8,679 bases of DNA from Candidatus Segatella papionis. GTDB lineage: Bacteria > Bacteroidota > Bacteroidia > Bacteroidales > Bacteroidaceae. The notes beneath the pieces were generated by a model. It did not search any database and was not told the origin of the DNA. It was given only the letters and a program-made list of their open reading frames with translations. Positions 1 to 7,335 of the stretch are shown here, in pieces; position 1 is the stretch's first letter, and each line of letters starts with the position of its first letter. Both the position numbers and the translations under genes were made by a program. Location of the stretch: the NCBI GenBank assembly GCA_002297965.1, contig DBLF01000014.1, forward strand, positions 1 to 8,679, read 5' to 3'.

Positions 1-791
1 AAAGGGGGTGGGAAACTTTAGAAGATAATCATTTGTATTTTTGATTTGGTCAAGAATACGACCTTCGAAGGTTACGTCCTTGATGACATTCATTTCTCTT
101 CCTACCTTTTCCTCCGTCCCCATATATCTGATGAAACGTACTCTGGCACGAGGGAAGAAAAGTTGAGGCTTCTTGCCAAAGAGCAGGATACAAGCTGTGC
201 TGACTTGTTCTTTACCACCCTTGTATGTGATAAAGTTATTGTTCTCTTTCAGATATTCCAATGGAGATTTTGTATAGCCGATGACTTTCATGTAATCTTG
301 CACGCAATTCATATCTATGTCGTCGATGGTTGCGTCGTATGCGGCGGTGTCCTCGAAATATCGTTCTCCCTTGTCGTACACATCAAGCTTATTCGCTCTT
401 CGAAACCTAATTTTCGAGAACTGTCTCCAACACGCATGAAAACTTCGTCTGCTTGGTTGGCGTGGAGAGTAGCACTGGCAGGAATGTGTAATAGAAGCAC
501 ATGGTTAGGCTTTTCTTCTGCATCAATGCAAGGGATATATTCTGGCTTGACATTGACAGAAGGAACACAGAGGGAGAATGGTACTTTCAATAGTTCATTG
601 ACATGGGTGGTGTGTTGGTCAACTCCTTCAATCCTTCTATTCTTGTCGGAGATACCGATGGCGAGCATATCTCCATCAGCATTAGCCATAGCCACGATGG
701 GCACAGCCAATGCTTTTGGTTCTATCTTCACGCTCTTGCAGTCAAAGGTTTGTCCCTCAGCTCTATCTTTTATGTCTTCTATTGTCATCAT
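1..791 (-). pseudogene. AlbA_2/Schlafen-type putative ATP-binding/DNA-binding protein, frameshifted and partial
   Basis: This is the 5' part of a gene resembling the AlbA_2 (Schlafen AAA_4-like) family of putative regulators, often annotated 'ATP-binding protein' or 'RNA-binding domain-containing protein'; their cellular role is poorly known. Numbering from the ATG at 788, residues 1-136 carry the family hallmarks: EGQTFDCKSV near 11-20, a NADGDMLAIGISD segment near 37-49, and HANQADEVFMRVGDSSRKL near 109-127. At 379-380 two extra bases (a repeated TG just after ...RISLM) shift the frame, and the original frame then stops near 315. The expected continuation (YDKGERYFEDTAAYDATIDD onward) is fully open in another frame from 378 to 1, about 126 codons, and runs off the window. 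ATG codons at 791 and 788 both fit; an in-frame ATG at 827 lies upstream of the likely promoter. A real pseudogene and a sequencing error are both possible. Confidence 0.82.
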
Positions 792-796
792 GGATG

Positions 797-804
797 CAAA
801 ATTA
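797..804 (-). promoter_or_regulatory. Candidate -7 box for the AlbA_2-type gene
   Basis: Reading the minus strand, TAATTTTG matches the Bacteroidetes -7 pattern TAnnTTTG and ends five bases before the ATG at 791. I see no good TTTG-type -33 element at the usual spacing. If used, the transcript would be almost leaderless. The position is sensible, but the missing -33 box keeps confidence low. Confidence 0.35.
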
Positions 805-855
805 CGAAATAATGTTGAAACCACCACGATTTTATCTAATAATTAGGTAAGAAAA

Positions 856-886
856 GAGGAAGTTTCTCTATTTTTTAGAAATCCTC
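856..886. repeat. Stem-loop, about 10 bp with a bulge
   Basis: GAGGA (856-860) and TTTCT (863-867) pair with AGAAATCCTC (877-886), leaving a 2-nt bulge (861-862) and a T-rich loop. It lies just upstream of the AlbA_2-type gene. No adjoining gene end explains it as a terminator, so its role is unknown. Confidence 0.4.
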
Positions 887-980
887 TGCCGTCAGCACGT
901 TTTTCTAGGGACTTTTCTTGAAATGCCACACGTTTTCCAAGGGATGGAACCGAGATTCCAATTACATTTATGGTCCTTCC

Positions 981-1005
981 CTTCCACGTAGCTACTATGT
1001 GGGAG
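981..1005. repeat. Stem-loop, 11 bp, 3-nt loop
   Basis: CTTCCACGTAG (981-991) pairs with CTATGTGGGAG (995-1005) around a CTA loop. The stem is continuous if two G-T wobbles are allowed. It has no T-tract and is not next to a gene end. It could belong to a small RNA or be a leftover of a mobile or palindromic element. Confidence 0.45.
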
Positions 1006-1022
1006 TGAAGATTAGTTACTAA

Positions 1023-1072
1023 AAGAAATGGTGAAGCGGGCTATCCATGATAGTAGGCTTCGCCATTTTCTT
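1023..1072. terminator. Long stem-loop, terminator-like
   Basis: AAGAAATGGTGAAGC (1023-1037) pairs with GCTTCGCCATTTTCTT (1057-1072) with one bulge and one wobble. Inside the loop is a second perfect stem, CTATC-CAT-GATAG (1041-1053). The A-rich left flank and T-rich right arm make it look like an intrinsic terminator, yet no gene ends immediately upstream on the plus strand. It may end an unrecognised small transcript or shield copy A from read-through. Confidence 0.45.
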
Positions 1073-1157
1073 GTATAGTTAGGGCAACATCAAAGTTCCA
1101 ATAGGTTAAAGTTTGTAATCTTTTAGTTTTAGTGAGTTCGGTTTCAGATAAAAGTCG

Positions 1158-1165
1158 TATATTTG
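1158..1165 (+). promoter_or_regulatory. Candidate -7 box for AAA/PD-(D/E)XK copy A
   Basis: TATATTTG matches the Bacteroidetes -7 pattern TAnnTTTG and is followed by C. The ATG of copy A begins 16 bases later, giving a very short leader of roughly 10 nt. The expected -33 region (about 1135-1140) has only a weak TTCG-like match. Confidence 0.45.
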
Positions 1166-1181
1166 CAGAAAAAATAAGATT

Positions 1182-2744
1182 ATGGCATTGAAGTTATATC
1201 CTATAGGCATACAGACATTCGAGCGAATCCGTAAGGAAGACAAGCTCTATATCGACAAGACGGAATACATTTACCGTATGGCTCATACCAGCGGTACTTA
1301 TTTCTTCTTGGGACGACCACGCCGTTTCGGCAAGTCTTTGTTAGTATCTACGATGCAAAGTTACTTCGAGGGGAAGAAAGACTTGTTCAAAGGACTTGCC
1401 ATGGAAAAATTGGAAAAAGAATGGACGGAATATCCTGTGCTCCACTTTGATATGAGCGGTGGAAAGCACATGGAGAAAGAAGATTTGGAAAGATACCTTG
1501 GTTATCTTTTGCAGGACGAGGAGAAAAAGTGGGGCATAGATAAGCCGAGAATTGGAAACAACAATCGTTTGATAGACCTTATCGATACCGCTTATCAGAA
1601 GACTGGCAAGCAGGTGGTGGTACTCATCGATGAGTATGATGCGCCGATATTGGATGTCGCTCATGAGGACAAACAGTTGGATGTGCTTCGCAATGTTATG
1701 CGCAACTTTTATAGTCCGTTAAAGTATAGCGAGGCTAAGCTTCGTTTCGTCTTCCTCACGGGTATCACCAAGTTCTCCCAGCTCAGTATCTTTAGCGAAT
1801 TGAACAATATCACAAATATTTCCATGTATAATGACTATGCGGGAATTTGCGGAATTACCAAGGAAGAACTGCTTACGCAAATGTCTGAGGACATAGACGA
1901 ATTGGCAAAAGCGCAAGAACTGACTCGGGAGGAAACTATCGCCGAATTGAAGGAAAACTATGACGGTTATCATTTTTCAGCCAAGTCGCCTGACGTGTTC
2001 AATCCATTCAGCTTGCTCAATTGCTTTTCGACCAAGGAGTTTGGGGCTTATTGGTTTACTTCGGGAACGCCGACCTATTTAATCAATATGATGCGTAAGT
2101 TCAAGGTCGTGCCTACCAACCTTGGCAAGATGTACGCTAAGTCTTCCGCCTTTGATGCACCGACTGAGGATATGACAGCCATCACGCCTTTGCTGTATCA
2201 GAGCGGATACCTTACCATCAAGGGATATGATAAGTTTAGTAAGCTTTATACTCTCGACCTTCCTAACAAGGAAATCAAGGTGGGATTGTTCGAGAGCCTC
2301 TTGCCTAACTATCTGGAGGGCATGTTTGCCCAGAATGGTGATGTGGCTATCGCCCAGATGTCAGTGCTGATACGTCAGGATGATATGGATGGAGCCTTGC
2401 AATTGCTCCAAACCTTCCTTGGTACCGTGCCTTACTGCAATGTCACCAACTATGAGGGGCATTACCAGCAGATGCTCTTCATTATCTTCTCGCTCCTTAC
2501 GGGATATGTGGTGGATGTGGAGGTTCATACGCCAAACGGAAGGGTGGATATCGTGATGCTGACACATACTCGCCTCTACATCATCGAACTGAAGTTGAAT
2601 AAGAATGCTCAAACAGCCTTGCAGCAAATCAATCTCAAAAACTATGCCCAGCGCTTCGTCCTCTGCGGTAAGCCTATAACAAAGGTGGGCATCAACTTCG
2701 ATTCTACCATAGGTAATATCGAAGATTGGGTGATAGAGGAATAG
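1182..2744 (+). CDS. AAA-ATPase-like / PD-(D/E)XK nuclease-superfamily protein (DUF1703 type), copy A
   Basis: This 520-aa protein has the two-part architecture of the Bacteroidetes 'AAA family ATPase / PD-(D/E)XK nuclease superfamily' proteins (AAA-ATPase_like plus DUF1703). The ATPase part shows a Walker A motif GRPRRFGKS at 44-52 (K51), a Walker B motif VVVLIDEYD at 145-153 (D150, E151), and a conserved FLTGITKFSQ segment at 191-200. The C-terminal part has a PD-(D/E)XK pattern: E447, D456 in GRVDIV, and E469-x-K471 in IIELKL, followed by Q482. Key residues of both parts look intact, so nucleotide binding and nuclease-type metal binding are possible. The biological role of the family is not established. 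There is no signal peptide or membrane segment, so it should be cytoplasmic. The start fits the promoter-like box just upstream and matches copy B exactly. Its nearest relative in the window is copy B at 5713-7275. Confidence 0.93.
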   Translation: MALKLYPIGIQTFERIRKEDKLYIDKTEYIYRMAHTSGTYFFLGRPRRFGKSLLVSTMQSYFEGKKDLFKGLAMEKLEKEWTEYPVLHFDMSGGKHMEKEDLERYLGYLLQDEEKKWGIDKPRIGNNNRLIDLIDTAYQKTGKQVVVLIDEYDAPILDVAHEDKQLDVLRNVMRNFYSPLKYSEAKLRFVFLTGITKFSQLSIFSELNNITNISMYNDYAGICGITKEELLTQMSEDIDELAKAQELTREETIAELKENYDGYHFSAKSPDVFNPFSLLNCFSTKEFGAYWFTSGTPTYLINMMRKFKVVPTNLGKMYAKSSAFDAPTEDMTAITPLLYQSGYLTIKGYDKFSKLYTLDLPNKEIKVGLFESLLPNYLEGMFAQNGDVAIAQMSVLIRQDDMDGALQLLQTFLGTVPYCNVTNYEGHYQQMLFIIFSLLTGYVVDVEVHTPNGRVDIVMLTHTRLYIIELKLNKNAQTALQQINLKNYAQRFVLCGKPITKVGINFDSTIGNIEDWVIEE

Positions 2745-2746
2745 AA

Positions 2747-2799
2747 AAATCGGTCAAGCAAGTATAGGCTATAAAGATTAGTCCTTGCTCGACCGATTT
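2747..2799. terminator. Strong hairpin at the convergent ends of copy A and the TonB receptor gene
   Basis: AAATCGGTCAAGCAAG (2747-2762) pairs with CTTGCTCGACCGATTT (2784-2799), a 16-bp stem with one mismatch and a 21-nt loop. It begins two bases after the stop codon of copy A. Both arms end in A/T runs, so it could act on transcripts from either strand. The receptor stop codon lies about 70 bp further right. Confidence 0.75.
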
Positions 2800-2813
2800 A
2801 CATATATATACGT

Positions 2814-2859
2814 TTTATCAAAGAGAGTTTCCTTATCTTTATCAATGGCAGTTTCCTTA
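2814..2859. repeat. Imperfect 24-bp-period direct repeat, two copies
   Basis: Two 22-nt units (2814-2835 and 2838-2859) share the TTTATCAA start and the AGTTTCCTTA end, and match at 19 of 22 positions. They lie between the convergent terminator hairpin and the receptor stop codon, in the 3' untranslated region of the receptor mRNA. Confidence 0.55.
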
Positions 2860-2870
2860 AAACTGTCTTT

Positions 2871-5465
2871 TTACAATCTGTTTTGCTCTGCATTGCCAGC
2901 TCCTGTACCCTTGTATCTACTCTTTGTAGTATTGAAGTTGTACTGTAAGGTGAGCCACATCGTGCGAGAGTCGCTCTTCCTATTGTCTTGGAAGACTTTC
3001 ACTTGATTGGTGTATAAAGTCAAGTTGTAATTACTCTTATTGAAGATGTCGTTAGCCTCAATCGACACACTGAAACGGTTCTTGCAGAAAGCCTTGTAGA
3101 GCTTCGCATTCACGTAGGAAGCGGAACCAAGATATTGGTTGTCCTCATTGCCAGCAAACTGCCATTGCATATCCAAGTTCAGCCAGATGTCGGCAGGTAA
3201 ATGGATGGCATTCTGAAACTGCACCAATCCATAAGGCTTGCCCATCGACTTGCGCTCATTCTGATAATCTATCGTGAACCATTGCTTGGTGATGCCTACA
3301 TTCAACTTGGGTTGCCAGATGCCAAATTGCTGTTGTGTGCCGACGAACGCTTGCAATCGCTGTATCTTTGGCTCATTCTCCATGGTGAGCAGTTTCACCT
3401 TTCCGTCTTCACCGTATGGCTTTGAAACGTTCAGCACTGCATCTTTCGTATGGGTGTAAGAAAGGTTCCAGAAGAAGGATTCCCAAGCACCATTCAGTTC
3501 TATCGTATGAATCTTCATCGGAGAAAGATATGGGTTGCCATTTTCCACCAACAGGGGATTTACATAGCTGATGGTTCCGTCTAAGTCTTCATACGAAGGG
3601 CGTTGCGTTTTTCCCGTATAGCTCAACGTCCATTGCGTCTTGCCTAATTCGGCATCCAAACTGATGGAAGGAAATAGGTTGTTGTATGTCTTGCTTTGGT
3701 CGGTCTTAGCCTGACCATCCTCCCAATAGTTGAACTTTACGTGCTCATATCGCAAGCCTGCCTGCAAACCGAACTTGTCCCATTGCTGGGTTATTTGTGC
3801 GAAGCCAGCCATATTGTTTTCCTTGCTCACCGTAAGGGAACTTCCCATGGAGGCAAAGTTGATGGCGAAATCATTGCTGACTCTCGAAGAGGTGAACTCA
3901 TTGCCGATTTCGATGTTGCCCTTCCAGAATGGATAGCTCAGCACCAGTTTCTCCGCAATCATGCGTCTTCTCGTCTGAGACGTAGAATGTATTTGGTTCA
4001 TTTCGTTTGTTGCGAGATTGTTCTCCATGAAATCCTCGGGATGATTCTTCTTGCGCCAAATGTAATCCATGTTGAAGTCAACGCCTAACTTTCCCACTTC
4101 GCCATTATAATAAAGGTTGACGTGATGTGAAGGCATCTCCTTGTTGCGGCTTTCGGCATCGGTCATGAAACTCTCATACGGGGTCTCGTCGATGTAGGAG
4201 GAGGTGAGATAATGAATCTCCGAACGTTGGTTGAGCTCGCCATTGGTATAATATGCACCGATGGATTGCTTGTCGTTGATTTGCCATGACAAGCCAGTCT
4301 TGCCGAAGAAATCTATTGACCTTCCGCTTGCGGCGATATTGATGTCTTGATTCCAATGATTCTCTCCAAAAGTCTCCATATTCTGAGTTGTGGCCTCATA
4401 AATCTTCTTGTTGAGATACCCCATATTGGCAAAAACTTCCAAGCCGCCCACACGATACTTCAAGTTGGCACGATCTACCGTTCCCAAGTAATGTTGAAAA
4501 CCATTCTGGGTGGTGATACTTCCGCTCCATCCTTCACCTTGTGGGCGACGAGTACGAATGCGGATAACAGACCTCACCGAACCATCATACTTGGCTCCAG
4601 GATTGGTTATCAACTCCACGTTCTTGATGTCGGAGGAATTGAGCTGAGCCAACTCTTGGTCGCCTTGCACCTTTCGGTTGTTGATATAGATTTCAGGCTT
4701 TCCCTTGCCGAAGACCTCAAAGTTTCCGTCCTTTCCGGTCACCATCGGCACGTATTTCAGTACATCGTTTGCCGTACCCGCATGGCTCAGTTGAGTGCCT
4801 TGCACATTGGTGAGCAAACCTTCGCGGCTTTTCTCAAAAGTCTTCTGATGCCCCTTGACCACCACCTTTTGTAGGTTCATCGTCGCTTCCTTCAAGGTGA
4901 TGTTGCCCAACTTACCTGTATCGTAAGTGCCATAAGCCGTATGATAGCCCACGCAACTCACCCTTACGATAGCCTTTCTCGCCTCGCAAGGAATCACGAA
5001 CTGACCGTTCTCATTGGTCACTCCGCCTGTGATGAAACTTGAGTCACGCACATTGAGTAAGGCAACGTTGGCGAAATCCACAGGGCGACGATGCGTGTCG
5101 ATGATGCGTCCCATCATCTTGGTGGGAGTCTTCTGCGTGCATTCCACGAAGATGTTCTCGCCATCTATTGTCACCTTGATGGGATAGAACCCTATGACTT
5201 GCTGAATGGCATCAAGTGGTGTCTTCTTTACTATGTTGGTGGAAACAATGAAATCTTCCAACTCATTGTACATGAAGTTGATATGGTAACTCTTGCTACT
5301 CTTAGCCAGCTGAGTTAGAACTTCCGACATCGAAGTGTTATGGAAGTTGTGGGTGATACGCTGGGCGTGTATAGGGGGCAAAGACATACAGAAAGCCATC
5401 GTGACTAATATGGCTTTCAGCATGCTATTGTTATTCATAATGATGAAATGCTTTCTTTTCTTCAT
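2871..5465 (-). CDS. TonB-dependent outer-membrane receptor with STN domain (outer membrane beta-barrel family)
   Basis: An 864-aa outer-membrane beta-barrel protein expected to import a ligand with energy from TonB; the ligand is unknown. A signal peptide spans about residues 1-34, with likely cleavage after PIHA (34|35). An STN-like domain follows at about 38-108, then a carboxypeptidase-regulatory-like domain at about 117-195 (GRIIDTHRRPVDFANVALLN). A plug domain occupies about 215-306 (NDVLKYVPMV, IYINNRKVQ, KNVELITNPGAKYDG), and the barrel runs from about 310 to the end. A terminal aromatic strand (LTLQYNFN) precedes the YKGTGAGN tail. Length and domain order are typical. ATGs at codons 10 and 15 are alternative starts that would also leave a signal peptide. 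No SusD partner, FecR or ECF sigma gene is adjacent, although STN domains often occur with such regulators. It is divergent from copy B and converges with copy A. Confidence 0.92.
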   Translation of the reverse strand: MKKRKHFIIMNNNSMLKAILVTMAFCMSLPPIHAQRITHNFHNTSMSEVLTQLAKSSKSYHINFMYNELEDFIVSTNIVKKTPLDAIQQVIGFYPIKVTIDGENIFVECTQKTPTKMMGRIIDTHRRPVDFANVALLNVRDSSFITGGVTNENGQFVIPCEARKAIVRVSCVGYHTAYGTYDTGKLGNITLKEATMNLQKVVVKGHQKTFEKSREGLLTNVQGTQLSHAGTANDVLKYVPMVTGKDGNFEVFGKGKPEIYINNRKVQGDQELAQLNSSDIKNVELITNPGAKYDGSVRSVIRIRTRRPQGEGWSGSITTQNGFQHYLGTVDRANLKYRVGGLEVFANMGYLNKKIYEATTQNMETFGENHWNQDINIAASGRSIDFFGKTGLSWQINDKQSIGAYYTNGELNQRSEIHYLTSSYIDETPYESFMTDAESRNKEMPSHHVNLYYNGEVGKLGVDFNMDYIWRKKNHPEDFMENNLATNEMNQIHSTSQTRRRMIAEKLVLSYPFWKGNIEIGNEFTSSRVSNDFAINFASMGSSLTVSKENNMAGFAQITQQWDKFGLQAGLRYEHVKFNYWEDGQAKTDQSKTYNNLFPSISLDAELGKTQWTLSYTGKTQRPSYEDLDGTISYVNPLLVENGNPYLSPMKIHTIELNGAWESFFWNLSYTHTKDAVLNVSKPYGEDGKVKLLTMENEPKIQRLQAFVGTQQQFGIWQPKLNVGITKQWFTIDYQNERKSMGKPYGLVQFQNAIHLPADIWLNLDMQWQFAGNEDNQYLGSASYVNAKLYKAFCKNRFSVSIEANDIFNKSNYNLTLYTNQVKVFQDNRKSDSRTMWLTLQYNFNTTKSRYKGTGAGNAEQNRL

Positions 5466-5556
5466 GTCATTTTTTCTGTCTTGTTTCTACTCTCCTATAC
5501 AAACTATTGGAGATTCAATTACCCCCAAAACGAAGAAATCTTCAATTTTTCTTTTG

Positions 5557-5588
5557 CAAACTTACATAAAATCATTGAGAAGACCAAA
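5557..5588 (-). promoter_or_regulatory. Promoter for the TonB-dependent receptor
   Basis: On the minus strand, a TTTG -33 box (5588-5585) is followed after 20 bp by a -7 box TAAGTTTG (5564-5557), close to the Bacteroidetes vegetative consensus TTTG/TAnnTTTG. Transcription would start around 5550, leaving a leader of about 85 nt before the ATG at 5465. Confidence 0.65.
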
Positions 5589-5638
5589 AAAGAAAGAGAT
5601 TTTTCTCTCCAAAAAGCGATTATTACAAATATAATGCT

Positions 5639-5646
5639 TATCTTTG
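5639..5646 (+). promoter_or_regulatory. Candidate -7 box for AAA/PD-(D/E)XK copy B
   Basis: TATCTTTG matches the TAnnTTTG pattern and is followed by C. It lies 66 bp upstream of the copy B start codon, implying a leader of about 60 nt. The -33 region has no clear TTTG. Copy A's candidate box is much closer to its ATG, so the two paralogues appear to have unrelated promoters. Confidence 0.45.
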
Positions 5647-5712
5647 CAAACGAGATGGCGACTTCCTTTATGAGAGCATCCGCATCTCCACTGATTTAAA
5701 TACAAGAAGATT

Positions 5713-7275
5713 ATGGCATTGAAGTTATATCCTATAGGCATACAGACATTTGAGGAGATTATCAACAGAAATCTCCTCTATATAGATAAGACGGAATATA
5801 TCTACCGCATGGCTCACAGCGGTGGAAAACATTTCTTCTTGGGACGACCACGCCGTTTCGGTAAATCCTTGTTAGTATCTACGATGCAAAGTTACTTCGA
5901 GGCTAAGAAGGAACTCTTCAAGGGGCTTGCCATCGAAAAATTGGAGAAGGAATGGACGGAATATCCTGTGCTCCACTTTGATATGAGCGGTGGAAAACAC
6001 ATGGAGAAGGAGCAATTGGAAAGATACCTTGGTTATCTTTTGCAGGACGAGGAGAAAAAATGGGGAATAGATAAGCCGAGAATTGGAAACAACAATCGTT
6101 TGATAGACCTCATCGATACGGCGTACGAGAAGAGTGGCAAGCAGGTGGTGGTGCTTATCGACGAATACGATGCGCCTATGCTTGATGTCGTGCATGAGAA
6201 GGAGCAGTTGGATATGCTTCGCAATACGATGCGCAATTTCTTTAGCCCGCTGAAGTATAGCGAGGCTAAGCTTCGCTTCGTCTTCCTTACAGGTATCACC
6301 AAGTTTTCGCAGGTAAGCATCTTTAGCGAACTCAACAATATTACTAACATTTCAATGGATGACGAGTATGCGGGAATCTGTGGAGTTACCAAAGATGAGC
6401 TATTGACGCAGATGTCGGAAGATATAGATATGCTCGCTGAGGCACAGGGATTGAGTAGAGAGCAAACGATAACTAAGTTGAAAGAAAACTATGATGGCTA
6501 TCATTTCTCAAAAAAATCTCCAGATGTGTTTAATCCGTATAGCTTGTTGAATAGTTTCGCGAAAAAAGAGTTTGGTAAATATTGGTTCAGTTCGGGCACG
6601 CCAACTTATCTCATCAATATGCTCAATAAGTTTGATGTCTTGCCAACCAATATCGCTCCAATCGAGGCCCTTGCATCGGCATTCGATGCGCCAACGGAGA
6701 AGATGAAGACAATCACGCCTCTCTTGTATCAGAGCGGTTATGTCACTATCAAGGATTACGACAGCGACATCGAGCTCTATACCCTTGACATCCCGAACAA
6801 GGAAATTAGAGTGGGGCTCTTCGAGAATCTCTTGCCCAACTATGTGGATGGCATCTATGCCGAGCGTGGTGGGGTGGCGATAGCTCGTATGTCCGGTCTC
6901 ATCCGTCGCAAGGATATGGATGGTGCCTTGCATCTGTTGCAAGATTACTTGGGTACCGTGCCTTATTGCAATGTAACCAATTACGAGGGACATTACCAGC
7001 AGATGCTCTACATCATCTTCACCCTGCTCACTGCGTTCGTGGTGGATGTGGAGGTGCATACGCCGAAGGGGAGGGTGGATATGGTGCTGCAAACCAAGAC
7101 CGACCTCTATCTCATCGAGTTAAAACTCAACAAGAGTGCGCAGGCAGCCATGGGACAAATCAACCTCCGAAACTATCATAAGCGTTTTGCCCTCAGTGGC
7201 TTGCCAATAACCAAGGTGGGCATCAATTTCGACTCGACCACAGGTAATATCGAGGATTGGGTGATAGAGGAATAA
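5713..7275 (+). CDS. AAA-ATPase-like / PD-(D/E)XK nuclease-superfamily protein (DUF1703 type), copy B
   Basis: This paralogue of the protein at 1182-2744 has the same length of 520 aa and aligns with no gaps; I count about 102 differences, near 80% identity. Walker A (GRPRRFGKS, 44-52), Walker B (VVVLIDEYD, 145-153) and the PD-(D/E)XK residues (E447, D456, E469-x-K471) are all kept. Differences cluster at about 14-40, 285-320, 350-400 and 450-500, while 80-135 is almost unchanged. The first 38 coding bases and six bases before the ATG are identical to copy A. It is divergent from the TonB receptor and convergent with the HU-like gene. The conserved catalytic residues suggest both copies are functional. 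The divergent segments may set partner or target specificity, which is inference. Confidence 0.93.
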   Translation: MALKLYPIGIQTFEEIINRNLLYIDKTEYIYRMAHSGGKHFFLGRPRRFGKSLLVSTMQSYFEAKKELFKGLAIEKLEKEWTEYPVLHFDMSGGKHMEKEQLERYLGYLLQDEEKKWGIDKPRIGNNNRLIDLIDTAYEKSGKQVVVLIDEYDAPMLDVVHEKEQLDMLRNTMRNFFSPLKYSEAKLRFVFLTGITKFSQVSIFSELNNITNISMDDEYAGICGVTKDELLTQMSEDIDMLAEAQGLSREQTITKLKENYDGYHFSKKSPDVFNPYSLLNSFAKKEFGKYWFSSGTPTYLINMLNKFDVLPTNIAPIEALASAFDAPTEKMKTITPLLYQSGYVTIKDYDSDIELYTLDIPNKEIRVGLFENLLPNYVDGIYAERGGVAIARMSGLIRRKDMDGALHLLQDYLGTVPYCNVTNYEGHYQQMLYIIFTLLTAFVVDVEVHTPKGRVDMVLQTKTDLYLIELKLNKSAQAAMGQINLRNYHKRFALSGLPITKVGINFDSTTGNIEDWVIEE

Positions 7276-7289
7276 TTAGAATCAGCCAG

Positions 7290-7331
7290 TTTCCTTCAAG
7301 CATAGGCTCATTGGCGTATGCTTGAAGGAAA
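7290..7331. terminator. Strong hairpin at the convergent ends of copy B and the HU-like gene
   Basis: TTTCCTTCAAGCATA (7290-7304) pairs perfectly with TATGCTTGAAGGAAA (7317-7331), a 15-bp stem with a 12-nt loop, followed on the plus strand by a T-rich run (about 7334-7343). It lies 15 bp after the copy B stop and 4 bp beyond the HU-like stop, so it can serve both genes. Confidence 0.8.
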
Positions 7332-7335
7332 TATG

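Larger units (their letters stand above)
792..1181. other. Gene-free divergent intergenic stretch with hairpins
   Basis: This gap separates the minus-strand AlbA_2-type gene from copy A of the 520-aa protein. I see no convincing coding region on either strand. It holds three separate stem-loops (856-886, 981-1005 and 1023-1072) and a promoter-like box at each end. No tRNA, rRNA or known riboswitch was recognised. Confidence 0.6.

Noticed and set aside
46..846. A 266-codon open frame on the plus strand
   Set aside because: It is antisense to the AlbA_2-type gene, whose minus-strand translation matches a known family across both frames. The plus-strand protein has no recognisable features.
4347..4874. 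A 175-codon plus-strand frame inside the receptor gene
   Set aside because: It is antisense to the plug and early barrel region of a convincing TonB receptor and has no plausible start signals.
5595..5608. A short AGAGA/TCTCT hairpin in the divergent promoter region
   Set aside because: A five-base stem in A/T-rich DNA is expected by chance and has no gene end nearby.
6508..7092. A 194-codon open frame on the minus strand
   Set aside because: It lies wholly inside copy B, antisense, and is a composition shadow. Similar minus-strand frames occur inside copy A at matching places.
1176..7331. A composite transposon with the two paralogues as end elements
   Set aside because: The paralogues carry ATPase and nuclease-superfamily motifs but no transposase signature. 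I found no terminal inverted repeats or target-site duplications at their borders.
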